This document shows, piece by piece, positions 6,786-11,592 of a stretch of 20,856 nucleotides of DNA. The position numbers and the translations under genes were made by a program. Under the pieces are notes generated by a model. The model was not told the DNA's origin, ran no database searches, and was given only the letters and a program-made list of their open reading frames with translations. The stretch's first letter is position 1, and the number at the start of each line of letters is the position of its first letter. Origin of the DNA: a virus. Location: positions 1 through 20,856 of IMG/VR virus record IMGVR_UViG_3300036715_000771. The stretch is one strand, 5' to 3'.

Positions 6786-7103
6786 ATGGGCATGTTCGAT
6801 TACCTGCGATGCTCCTACCCGCTACCACTGGAGGGTGCCAACGCTCGGGACTACCAGACCAAGGACACCCCCACTCAACTTCTCGACAACTACGAGATTC
6901 GGGAGGATGGATCGCTCTGGCGCCAGTCCGTGGACTACGACGAGGACACCAAGGATTCGCCATTCACCCAACTCGAAACCTTCACCGGGGAGATTCGGTT
7001 CTACGACTCCACGGGTTCCAAGAAGCATGGAGGATGGATCGAGTGGTCTGCCCACTTCACGAATGGCAAGATAGCCGCACTCAAACTCATCGAAAATCGC
7101 TGA
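6786..7103 (+). CDS. Conserved phage protein of the MFDY-type, 105 aa
   Basis: ATG 6786 follows AAGGAGCCCAC. The product opens with MGMFDYLRCSYPLPLEGANA, then YQTKDTPTQLLDNYEIREDG and a run of strands ending in KIAALKLIENR. This opening (MFDY-x-RC-x-PLP, then QTKD and YEIR-DG) is shared by a widespread family of small phage and bacterial proteins of unknown function; I recall the pattern but cannot name an accession. The full length appears present, so the start is secure. It ends in CGC TGA, and the following leader is nearly the same as the one before 390. Confidence 0.75.
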   Translation: MGMFDYLRCSYPLPLEGANARDYQTKDTPTQLLDNYEIREDGSLWRQSVDYDEDTKDSPFTQLETFTGEIRFYDSTGSKKHGGWIEWSAHFTNGKIAALKLIENR

Positions 7104-7122
7104 TGTCCATCTGGAGGAACCA

Positions 7123-7209
7123 ATGAGCGGAGTTTGCAACGACTGCCACATCGCCAACGATACCCTCAACCCAACCGGAGACGATTTGTTACCAGTTGAC
7201 CCCGATTAA
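7123..7209 (+). CDS. 28-aa CxxC peptide, relative of the zinc-ribbon protein
   Basis: ATG 7123 has CTGGAGGAACCA immediately upstream, the strongest local site type, which supports translation despite only 28 codons. The peptide has one CNDC pair and ends NPTGDDLLPVDPD. Bases 7168-7199 match 4753-4784 at about 27 of 32 positions in the same reading frame. The peptide therefore looks like an internally shortened relative of the zinc-ribbon gene at 4597. With a single CxxC it could bind metal only as a dimer. Confidence 0.55.
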   Translation: MSGVCNDCHIANDTLNPTGDDLLPVDPD

Positions 7210-7230
7210 TCTTGTCCAGGAGGACCAGCT

Positions 7231-7338
7231 ATGAAGCTCGAAACTCAAAATAAACTGATCTGGTGGGGCGGTATCATCTTCTTTAGCGTGGCCTGCACCC
7301 TCTGGATGCGGTTCTTGTTTGGCCGATGGCCCCGTTAA
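7231..7338 (+). CDS. Single-span membrane peptide, 35 aa
   Basis: ATG 7231 is preceded by CCAGGAGGACCAGCT. The 35-residue product has a charged start (KLETQNK) and one hydrophobic span at about 8-29 (LIWWGGIIFFSVACTLWMRF). A basic end (GRWPR) follows, consistent with a small bitopic membrane protein with its C-terminus inside. Phage early regions often carry such peptides, some acting on host envelope or defence proteins; nothing here says which. Confidence 0.6.
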   Translation: MKLETQNKLIWWGGIIFFSVACTLWMRFLFGRWPR

Positions 7339-7359
7339 TCACTTCCACCTGGAGGAACC

Positions 7360-7665
7360 ATGACCAATCTGCCACACAGATCATGTAGGGCCGTCCACGC
7401 ACCAGACTGGATGGTGATTGATGCCGTCCGCTATGCTATGGGCAGGCGATCCTACCAGGTTGGGATTACGGCGCAATGGGTAAGGTGCTCCTGGCACCTG
7501 CTTAGCGACCATACCCAACAGATTATCAAGCAGGATATTGAGGATGAGTTCCAGCGGGCCGAGAGGACCGGGGACTACTCTGATCTAGGGGACAGTTGCG
7601 ACCGGAGAGAGTGGGAAGATGTTCGCGCCCTTTGGAAACCCAAGCCACAATCGGAGGAACCATGA
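7360..7665 (+). CDS. Hypothetical protein, 101 aa
   Basis: ATG 7360 has CTGGAGGAACC upstream. The 101-residue soluble product is rich in Arg, Asp and Trp and mainly helical in the second half (QQIIKQDIEDEFQRAER). The first half contains AVHAPDWMVIDAVRYAMGRR, with the look of a compact enzyme-like or binding fold. A protein with an opening of this kind (alternating Trp and Arg-Tyr) is common in phages, but I cannot name it. It overlaps the next gene by four bases. Confidence 0.65.
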   Translation: MTNLPHRSCRAVHAPDWMVIDAVRYAMGRRSYQVGITAQWVRCSWHLLSDHTQQIIKQDIEDEFQRAERTGDYSDLGDSCDRREWEDVRALWKPKPQSEEP

Positions 7666-7931
7666 GTGAAGACTTCTGCCCTACCTGTGGCCGCCCTGAC
7701 GGGGCGGGTCACAACAGCCCGGAATGTTTTGAGCCCCCACAAATGCAGGATGGGGTTGCCTACCTACTTAACCTCAAGCGTCTTCTTGGCAGGAATGACC
7801 TTATCTATCCGGCTGGGATTATCTTGTCGGGAAAGATGTTCGATGACATTCGCCGCACCTATCCAGCCCTAATTAACGGGGAAGATTCCTGCGTATTTTG
7901 GGGGATCAAAGTTTACAGGGAGAAGAAATGA
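7662..7931 (+). CDS. Zinc-finger-like hypothetical protein, 89 aa
   Basis: ATG 7662 follows CGGAGGAACC and overlaps the previous stop. The 89-residue product has a Cys group at its N-terminus (FCPTCGRPDGAGHNSPECF) able to hold a zinc ion. A helix (VAYLLNLKRLLG) and strands ending in VFWGIKVYREKK follow. It may bind DNA or protein through the metal site. No family recognised. Confidence 0.65.
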   Translation: MSEDFCPTCGRPDGAGHNSPECFEPPQMQDGVAYLLNLKRLLGRNDLIYPAGIILSGKMFDDIRRTYPALINGEDSCVFWGIKVYREKK

Positions 7932-8068
7932 CTGATGAGCCGCTTCAGTGGTTTGGCATTCTTTCGAGCATAGCGCTAATGTTGGCGGGGGCATGGAACC
8001 ATGAGTGGTGGTTGATCCTCACAGGCATTCTTATTCTTATCATGTATTACACCCTCATGGGGGACTGA
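7928..8068 (+). CDS. Two-span membrane peptide, 46 aa
   Basis: ATG 7928 overlaps the preceding TGA and lies behind AGGGAGAAGAA. The 46 residues contain two hydrophobic stretches, about 8-20 (WFGILSSIALMLAGA) and 25-42 (WWLILTGILILIMYYTLM), separated by a short NHE turn. This is a membrane hairpin. Function unknown; it could be a small holin-like or host-takeover peptide, but it sits far from the lysis genes. The stop abuts the next ATG. Confidence 0.6.
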   Translation: MTDEPLQWFGILSSIALMLAGAWNHEWWLILTGILILIMYYTLMGD

Positions 8069-8254
8069 ATGATTATTGATTGGGAAGAGGCCAAGCGTCA
8101 ATTTGAGGCTACCCCGAAGTGGTTAAAGTCAAGGGATATGTACTTCTTGTGGGCCATGGTTATGGACCTTAACAAACGGTTATCCGCTTACGAGGCCACG
8201 GATCAGAGCCAGAAGCGTAGCGATGGCGAGGATGCGGGGGTGCGGGTTGACTAA
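8069..8254 (+). CDS. Hypothetical helical protein, 61 aa
   Basis: ATG 8069 directly follows the previous TGA, with ATGGGGGA as binding site. The 61-residue product is helical and charged (DWEEAKRQFEATPKWLKSRD), with a central amphipathic segment (MYFLWAMVMDLNKRLSAYEA) and an acidic, disordered end. No family recognised. Its end overlaps the next gene. Confidence 0.6.
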   Translation: MIIDWEEAKRQFEATPKWLKSRDMYFLWAMVMDLNKRLSAYEATDQSQKRSDGEDAGVRVD

Positions 8255-8423
8255 AACAATCGGGGAAACCCTGTTCGACTATGATGAGGCCAAGGAAACG
8301 ATGAGGACGGCTTCTCAGGGGCTCATCCAGAAAGCGGTAGAACAAGGGTGCAATGAGAAGTCCGCTCAAGATGCCAGGGTTGCCTACGCCTATCTAGTGG
8401 GCCTTACACGGAGGAAGAAATAA
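8247..8423 (+). CDS. Hypothetical helical protein, about 58-66 aa
   Basis: The start is uncertain. ATG 8223 gives 66 residues but overlaps the previous gene by 32 bases and has no clear site. TTG 8247, behind GGGGGTGCGGG, gives 58 residues and a short overlap. The common part is helical (YDEAKETMRTASQGLIQKAV and QDARVAYAYLVGLTRRKK) with a basic end. I prefer TTG 8247. No family recognised; the stop shares a base with the next ATG. Confidence 0.55.
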   Translation: MTKTIGETLFDYDEAKETMRTASQGLIQKAVEQGCNEKSAQDARVAYAYLVGLTRRKK

Positions 8424-8797
8424 TGGACAAAGAAATGCTTCAAAAAGTGCTAGATTTCATCCGGGAGGGGGCGACCGCCGCATCAGGACCCGCCAAGTGG
8501 GGGTTTGAGCAAGTGTGTGCATACCGATCCAGTGTGGCGCTAGGAGAACTCACCTCTCTCGCTCTTGCCGTGATCATCTCCCTTGCTGTAGCCGTATGCT
8601 TTGTCCCATCCATTAAGAAGGGCATGAATATGAGGGGTAGTAGTTTTTGGTGTGAAGTTGGTGCCCCAATAGTTTGTATTGTCCTTTCCATTATTTGTGT
8701 TACCTCTTCAATCGCTTTTCTCTGCCAACTACCAACCGATCTCGCCACAATCCGCAACCCTGCTGGATCTGTTTTGAGCAGTTTGGCAAACCACTAG
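8423..8797 (+). CDS. Two-TM membrane protein, 124 aa
   Basis: ATG 8423 follows CGGAGGAAGAAA. The 124-residue protein begins with a soluble amphipathic helix. Two clear membrane helices follow, about residues 41-64 (LTSLALAVIISLAVAVCFV) and 82-103 (APIVCIVLSIICVTSSIAFL), with a short basic link between them. There is no signal-peptidase site. It could be a membrane-anchoring or superinfection-exclusion type protein; the sequence does not decide. The base composition is more AT-rich in the second helix than in neighbouring genes. Confidence 0.65.
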   Translation: MDKEMLQKVLDFIREGATAASGPAKWGFEQVCAYRSSVALGELTSLALAVIISLAVAVCFVPSIKKGMNMRGSSFWCEVGAPIVCIVLSIICVTSSIAFLCQLPTDLATIRNPAGSVLSSLANH

Positions 8798-8806
8798 GAG
8801 GAAGAA

Positions 8807-9460
8807 ATGGCAGATTTCTTGGAGTTCTCTAAAATTGGAAGGTGGTCTCGGGAGATTATTGTGACCGAGAAGATTGATGGGACTAACGCCCAAATCTATA
8901 TTGAGGAACTTAAAGGGTATCCATCAGACGATCCCCAGTGTGTATATCAAGCAGATGGGTTAGCTATGTGGGCTGGTTCTCGGAATAGGTGGATCACCCC
9001 CGCTAACGACAACTATGGATTTGCTGCATGGGTGGTTAAGAACGCCGACGAATTGCTCAAACTTGGTCCTGGACGCCACTTTGGAGAATGGTGGGGGCAG
9101 GGTATTCAGCGTAAATACGGGCTCTCTGAGAAGCGGTTCAGTATGTTTAATGTCGAACGGTGGTGCCTGGACGGTGAAACACCGCGAGTTACCCCGGCGC
9201 TCAACCCAAAGGATAAACCTAAGACACAAGACATTCTCCCGGGATGCGTTGGGTTAGTTCCTACCCTCTACCGGGGCATGATGGACGAGGGCCGGATTAA
9301 CCAGTGTCTTTCTTATCTACGCGACTTTGGGAGCCTCGCTGCTCCTGGATTTATGGATGCGGAGGGTATTGTGATCTACCATACGGCCAGCGGGGTAGGG
9401 TTCAAAAAGACACTGAAGAACGACGAAACGCCGAAGTCTTTGGCGGGGGGTAGAGGATGA
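8807..9460 (+). CDS. RNA ligase (Rnl2-type nucleotidyltransferase core)
   Basis: ATG 8807 follows AGGAGGAAGAA. The 217-residue protein carries the ordered motifs of covalent nucleotidyltransferases. Motif I is KIDGTN, with the AMP-accepting Lys at 22. A motif III-like HFGEWWGQGIQRKY follows, then motif IV EGIVIY (about 186-191) and motif V GFKKTLK near the end. This fits the RNA ligase family (PF09414-like) that joins 3'-OH and 5'-phosphate RNA ends with ATP. It lacks the extra C-terminal domain of T4 Rnl2 (334 aa), so it is a minimal form. In phages such enzymes repair RNAs, for example tRNAs cut by host anticodon nucleases; a tRNA lies 2 kb downstream. No polynucleotide kinase is visible here. 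Confidence 0.85.
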   Translation: MADFLEFSKIGRWSREIIVTEKIDGTNAQIYIEELKGYPSDDPQCVYQADGLAMWAGSRNRWITPANDNYGFAAWVVKNADELLKLGPGRHFGEWWGQGIQRKYGLSEKRFSMFNVERWCLDGETPRVTPALNPKDKPKTQDILPGCVGLVPTLYRGMMDEGRINQCLSYLRDFGSLAAPGFMDAEGIVIYHTASGVGFKKTLKNDETPKSLAGGRG

Positions 9461-9567
9461 AAGAAGAGATTAAAGAAGGCTGTATCTGGTCCGTTGTAGG
9501 GGGTTGTCTAGCCTTCTTCGCCTTCTGGGGGATCTTGGTGAGGATTACTGCGCTGGCGTGGAGGTAG
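9457..9567 (+). CDS. Single-span membrane peptide, 36 aa
   Basis: ATG 9457 overlaps the end of the RNA ligase gene (ATGA), with GTAGAGG before it. The 36-residue product has a charged N-terminus (KEEIKEG), one hydrophobic span (about 10-30, CIWSVVGGCLAFFAFWGILV) and a short basic end. It ends in TAG one base before the next GTG. Similar in plan to the 35-aa peptide at 7231, though not similar in sequence. Function unknown. Confidence 0.55.
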   Translation: MKEEIKEGCIWSVVGGCLAFFAFWGILVRITALAWR

Positions 9568-9568
9568 T

Positions 9569-9958
9569 GTGGCTTCAACACCCTTGCCTTCCAAGAAGCG
9601 GACAGTCAAGCCCAAGCCCCCTCTCGAAAAGGAGGTTCAGAAGGCCATTATTGAAGCCTTCTGGCTCAAATATCGGATTGAGCTTGTCCCTACTGATGCT
9701 GGGGGCAAGGGATTCCGTGGCAAGAACGGGACCGTTCATGGGAACTCCGGTATCCCGAGCGGGTTCCCGGACCTTGTAGGGGTCATCCCACCCAATGGGA
9801 GGGCTATTTATATCGAGGTCAAAAGGCCGGGACAGAAGGTAAAGGCTGAAGGGCTACAGGAGAAGTGGCTCAAGAAGCTCGGCGACAGGGGGGCAGTATC
9901 ATTTTGGGCAGATTCAGTGAGAATGGCTATAAACATTTATGAGGGTTACTCTAAATGA
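9569..9958 (+). CDS. VRR-NUC domain nuclease
   Basis: GTG 9569 follows GTGGAGG. After a basic, disordered start the 129-residue product has the VRR-NUC plan. Glu20/Glu22 lie on a helix (LEKEVQKAIIEAFW), followed by GFPDLVGVIPP with Asp68 and then YIEVKRPGQK with Glu83 and Lys85, the D-(E-x-K) metal site of PD-(D/E)XK enzymes. The following QEKWLKKLGDRGAVSFWADS segment is also typical. Stand-alone VRR-NUC proteins of this size occur in many phages and act on branched DNA, plausibly in resolving replication or recombination intermediates before packaging. Key residues are all present. Confidence 0.85.
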   Translation: MASTPLPSKKRTVKPKPPLEKEVQKAIIEAFWLKYRIELVPTDAGGKGFRGKNGTVHGNSGIPSGFPDLVGVIPPNGRAIYIEVKRPGQKVKAEGLQEKWLKKLGDRGAVSFWADSVRMAINIYEGYSK

Positions 9959-10008
9959 TAATTCATGCACTTATTCGGTTTGGGGATTTTGTCAGGAGAA
10001 TGTGGTGA
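9955..10008 (+). CDS. Possible 17-aa peptide
   Basis: ATG 9955 overlaps the nuclease gene's stop and gives 17 codons ending at 10008, where it overlaps another tiny frame starting at GTG 10005. No family can be seen in so short a product. It may simply pass ribosomes along the operon. Confidence 0.2.
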   Translation: MIIHALIRFGDFVRRMW

Positions 10009-10067
10009 CAAAGGAGCACATCCAAAGCTGGCAGGCCCTTCGTTGGGTCCAGGAGGCGGTTAGATGA
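10005..10067 (+). CDS. Possible 20-aa peptide
   Basis: GTG 10005 has CAGGAG six bases upstream, opens 20 codons (TKEHIQSWQALRWVQEAVR) and overlaps the next ATG at 10064. The good binding site and the helical, Trp-containing peptide make it slightly more convincing than its neighbour at 9955. It could also be the relic of a longer gene. Confidence 0.3.
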   Translation: MTKEHIQSWQALRWVQEAVR

Positions 10068-10498
10068 CACCCGACCAATCGTGTCCGTTCATTGAGGTAT
10101 TGCCCTACTCGGCGGGTGAACCCGCCCATCTGCTCGGTAGGCTTGTTGACCCCCGCAACCAGATCCAAGATGAGGCAACTCGCGGGATGCCGGAAGGAAC
10201 CACCCTCTTCGATGTTCATGTGAGCCAGAACGGATCTTGTCTGTTCTTTGTTGACTTGGGTCACAATCGGTCTACCCTTGTTATTGCACCCGGAGATGAC
10301 CCCGTTGGTCGTTTCCACCAACTCTTAAAGGAGACTCTGATGGCCAAGGAAGTGGGGATGAAAAAGGGGGCTTCCGCCAAGGCGAAGGCTTACGACGAGG
10401 CACAGGACAAAAAGCGTGGTCTCAAGGAGGGCAGCCCTGCCGATCTGAAGGCTGACAAGATGGCGATGAAGAAGTTCCCCGCCAAGAAAGGGAAGTGA
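10064..10498 (+). CDS. Two-part hypothetical protein with Lys-rich tail, 144 aa
   Basis: ATG 10064 follows AGGAGGCGGTTAG. Residues 1-90 look like a small globular beta domain (TTLFDVHVSQNGSCLFFVDL). Residues 93-144 form a very basic, Lys/Ala-rich low-complexity tail (GMKKGASAKAKAYDEAQDKK, LKEGSPADLKADKM). The tail begins at Met 10340, which has its own excellent site (AAAGGAGACTCTG), so a separate 52-residue product (10340-10498) may also be made. Lys-rich peptides with an EGSPAD-type motif occur as stand-alone small genes in other phages, as far as I recall. The tail suggests nucleic-acid binding. Confidence 0.65.
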   Translation: MTPDQSCPFIEVLPYSAGEPAHLLGRLVDPRNQIQDEATRGMPEGTTLFDVHVSQNGSCLFFVDLGHNRSTLVIAPGDDPVGRFHQLLKETLMAKEVGMKKGASAKAKAYDEAQDKKRGLKEGSPADLKADKMAMKKFPAKKGK

Positions 10499-10499
10499 G

Positions 10500-10613
10500 A
10501 TGGCAACCAAGAAAACCAAGACTAATCCCGGAACCAAGGGGGCGTTCCCGCTCAAAGCCCCGTTCGTTGGGCCTACTCCTAAGGAGAAGAGCGGAAAGGG
10601 GAAGAAGAAGTGA
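10500..10613 (+). CDS. Very basic 37-aa peptide
   Basis: ATG 10500 follows GGGAAGTGAG, whose TGA ends the previous gene. The 37 residues are one-third Lys (ATKKTKTNPGTKGAF at the start, KEKSGKGKKK at the end) with Pro and Gly between and no acidic patch. This is a disordered, nucleic-acid-binding type of composition. It overlaps the next GTG by four bases. Confidence 0.6.
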   Translation: MATKKTKTNPGTKGAFPLKAPFVGPTPKEKSGKGKKK

Positions 10614-10813
10614 AAAATAACCCCTTGATCCCCAAGATGCCGAGGGTTTCAAAGCGCCCCCGTATGCCCAAGACCCCCAGCATCCCGATGCCCCCAGCGG
10701 GTGGTCCCTCTCAGGCTCCTCCCGGACTTGGCGGCCCCATGCCCCCCAATCCGATCTCCCAGGGCAAGGTCCAGATTGGCGGGTTCAACCCCAAGAAGGG
10801 AGGCATGTTCTAA
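10610..10813 (+). CDS. Pro/Gly/Lys-rich disordered protein, 67 aa
   Basis: GTG 10610 overlaps the preceding TGA, with GGGGAAGAAGAA as a site. The 67 residues hold repeated Pro-basic units (PKMPRVSKRPRMPKTPSIP) and a Gly/Pro stretch (GPSQAPPGLGGPMPP), ending NPKKGGMF. No globular domain is expected. It may be a structural linker or nucleic-acid condenser. The stop shares a base with the next ATG. Confidence 0.6.
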   Translation: MKNNPLIPKMPRVSKRPRMPKTPSIPMPPAGGPSQAPPGLGGPMPPNPISQGKVQIGGFNPKKGGMF

Positions 10814-10995
10814 TGGCAAAGAAGAACTGGATCGCTGGTGCCATTGGCAAGCCTGGTGCGCTCCACAAGGATCTTGGTGTTCCCATGGGTAAGAAGATCC
10901 CTGAGAAGAAGTTAGAGGCCGCTGAGAACAAGCCCGGTGTAGTGGGGAAGCGGGCTCGGTTGGCCGAAACACTCAAGGGGCTCAAGAAAAAATGA
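10813..10995 (+). CDS. Basic phage protein of the KPGALHK type, 60 aa
   Basis: ATG 10813 overlaps the previous TAA by one base, with GGGAGGCATG upstream. The 60-residue product, IAGAIGKPGALHKDLGVPMG, then KIPEKKLEAAEN, ending KRARLAETLKGLKKK, matches a pattern I recall from many phage genomes. There, short proteins carry KPGAL, L-G-x-x-x-G-x-KIP and RARLA-TLK-L motifs. Their role is not known to me. The basic helical end could bind DNA or RNA. The full pattern is intact. Confidence 0.7.
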   Translation: MAKKNWIAGAIGKPGALHKDLGVPMGKKIPEKKLEAAENKPGVVGKRARLAETLKGLKKK

Positions 10996-11174
10996 TCTGG
11001 GTAGGCGATAAGTGTGAATGTGGCGGGGTATTTGACCGGGTGAAGTGTTTTAATGTCAAATCAACTGTTCAGTTTGTTTGCGCCTGCTCCACCTGTGGGA
11101 AGTTAACCACCCGCGAGGGCGAGTTCCGTCCACACATCAAGGAGTTGGCAGAAGCAGTGTTCAAGAAGCCTTGA
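10992..11174 (+). CDS. Zinc-ribbon protein, 60 aa
   Basis: ATG 10992 overlaps the previous TGA (ATGA). The 60-residue product contains CECGG at 8-12 and CACSTCGK about 22 residues later. These form a two-knuckle zinc ribbon flanked by strands (FDRVKCFNVKSTVQFVCAC) and followed by a short helix. Such ribbons commonly bind nucleic acid or transcription and replication proteins. It is the last gene before the promoter and RNA genes, and its stop codon overlaps the -35 element at 11171. Confidence 0.65.
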   Translation: MIWVGDKCECGGVFDRVKCFNVKSTVQFVCACSTCGKLTTREGEFRPHIKELAEAVFKKP

Positions 11175-11198
11175 CTTTCTGGCCTTCCGGTTTACATT
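11171..11198 (+). promoter_or_regulatory. Promoter for the RNA region (TTGACT-16-TACATT)
   Basis: TTGACT (11171-11176), a 16-base spacer and TACATT (11193-11198) repeat the layout of 6218-6245, including a T-T pair before the -10. A start near 11206 would place the structured RNA and the tRNA on one transcript. Confidence 0.6.
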
Positions 11199-11217
11199 TG
11201 AAGTGTAGATTTGATCT

Positions 11218-11340
11218 TTGAGATTACTGGATGCAAGCGGAAGCTGGATTTCTTCAATCCAATCCCGGGTGCAAGGGAATATCACGGCCATGCCGGTTAT
11301 TAGAATGATAACCCGACGAAAAGCATGGTGGCAATCTCAG
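11218..11340 (+). ncRNA. Candidate multi-helix structured RNA
   Basis: No protein frame fits here, but base pairing is extensive. TGAGATT (11219-11225) pairs fully with AATCTCA (11333-11339), closing a 121-base unit. The helix can continue with three weaker pairs and then ATGC (11231-11234) with GCAT (11323-11326). Inside, TGGATT/AATCCA (11245-11250, 11256-11261), TCCC/GGGA (11263-11266, 11275-11278) and GGTTAT/ATAACC (11295-11300, 11308-11313) can form three hairpins, giving a multi-branched fold. It lies just after a promoter and 28 bases before a tRNA. Pairing was read by eye; no energy or conservation was computed, and the RNA matches no class I know. Confidence 0.4.
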
Positions 11341-11368
11341 CCTTAAAAGCAATGCACCATCCAGTTCT

Positions 11369-11444
11369 GTCGCTATAGCTCAGGTGGAAGAGCACCCTTT
11401 CTAAAAGCGGGTGGTCACTGGTTCGAATCCAGTTAGCGGCTCCA
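11369..11444 (+). tRNA. tRNA, isotype unclear (anticodon arm irregular)
   Basis: The 76 bases fold as a tRNA. A 7-bp acceptor stem (GTCGCTA with TAGCGGC, one G-U) and a D arm GCTC-AGGTGGAA-GAGC are present. The T arm is ACTGG-TTCGAAT-CCAGT, and CCA is encoded after U73. The anticodon arm is imperfect. In the standard register the stem CCCTT/GCGGG has a U-C mismatch and the loop TCTAAAA gives anticodon UAA with C at position 33. If one C (11408) is bulged, the stem improves, the loop becomes TTCTAAA with the normal U33, and the anticodon is CUA, which would read amber codons. There is no long variable arm, which argues against tRNA-Leu. Confidence 0.85.
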
Positions 11445-11538
11445 TTCGCGCATCGGTCCATACACAGCTTCCCTCCTTGCTTTGTCCACCGACAGCGTTG
11501 AAAACCCCAACCTCTCGAAGAAGTTCATGGGGGAACAA

Positions 11539-11574
11539 AGCGGGACCGCTGGTTTCACCGAACCCGGTCCCGCT
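11539..11574 (+). terminator. Large hairpin after the tRNA, terminator-like
   Basis: AGCGGGACCG (11539-11548) pairs perfectly with CGGTCCCGCT (11565-11574). Inside, GGTT (11551-11554) pairs with AACC (11561-11564) around a six-base loop. The tail is only CCTTTG, so termination may be partial. It sits before ATG 11593 and argues that the nuclease gene starts there, not further upstream. Confidence 0.5.
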
Positions 11575-11592
11575 CCTTTGCCAAGAGGCAGT

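Noticed and set aside
6700-7074. Long + strand frame overlapping the MFDY-type gene
   Set aside because: It is an Arg/Thr/Pro-rich mirror of the gene at 6786, which has the recognisable family start and binding site.
11482-11592. Longer N-terminus for the HNH nuclease
   Set aside because: It would begin at a TTG without a binding site and run through the 11539-11574 hairpin; family members begin near ATG 11593.
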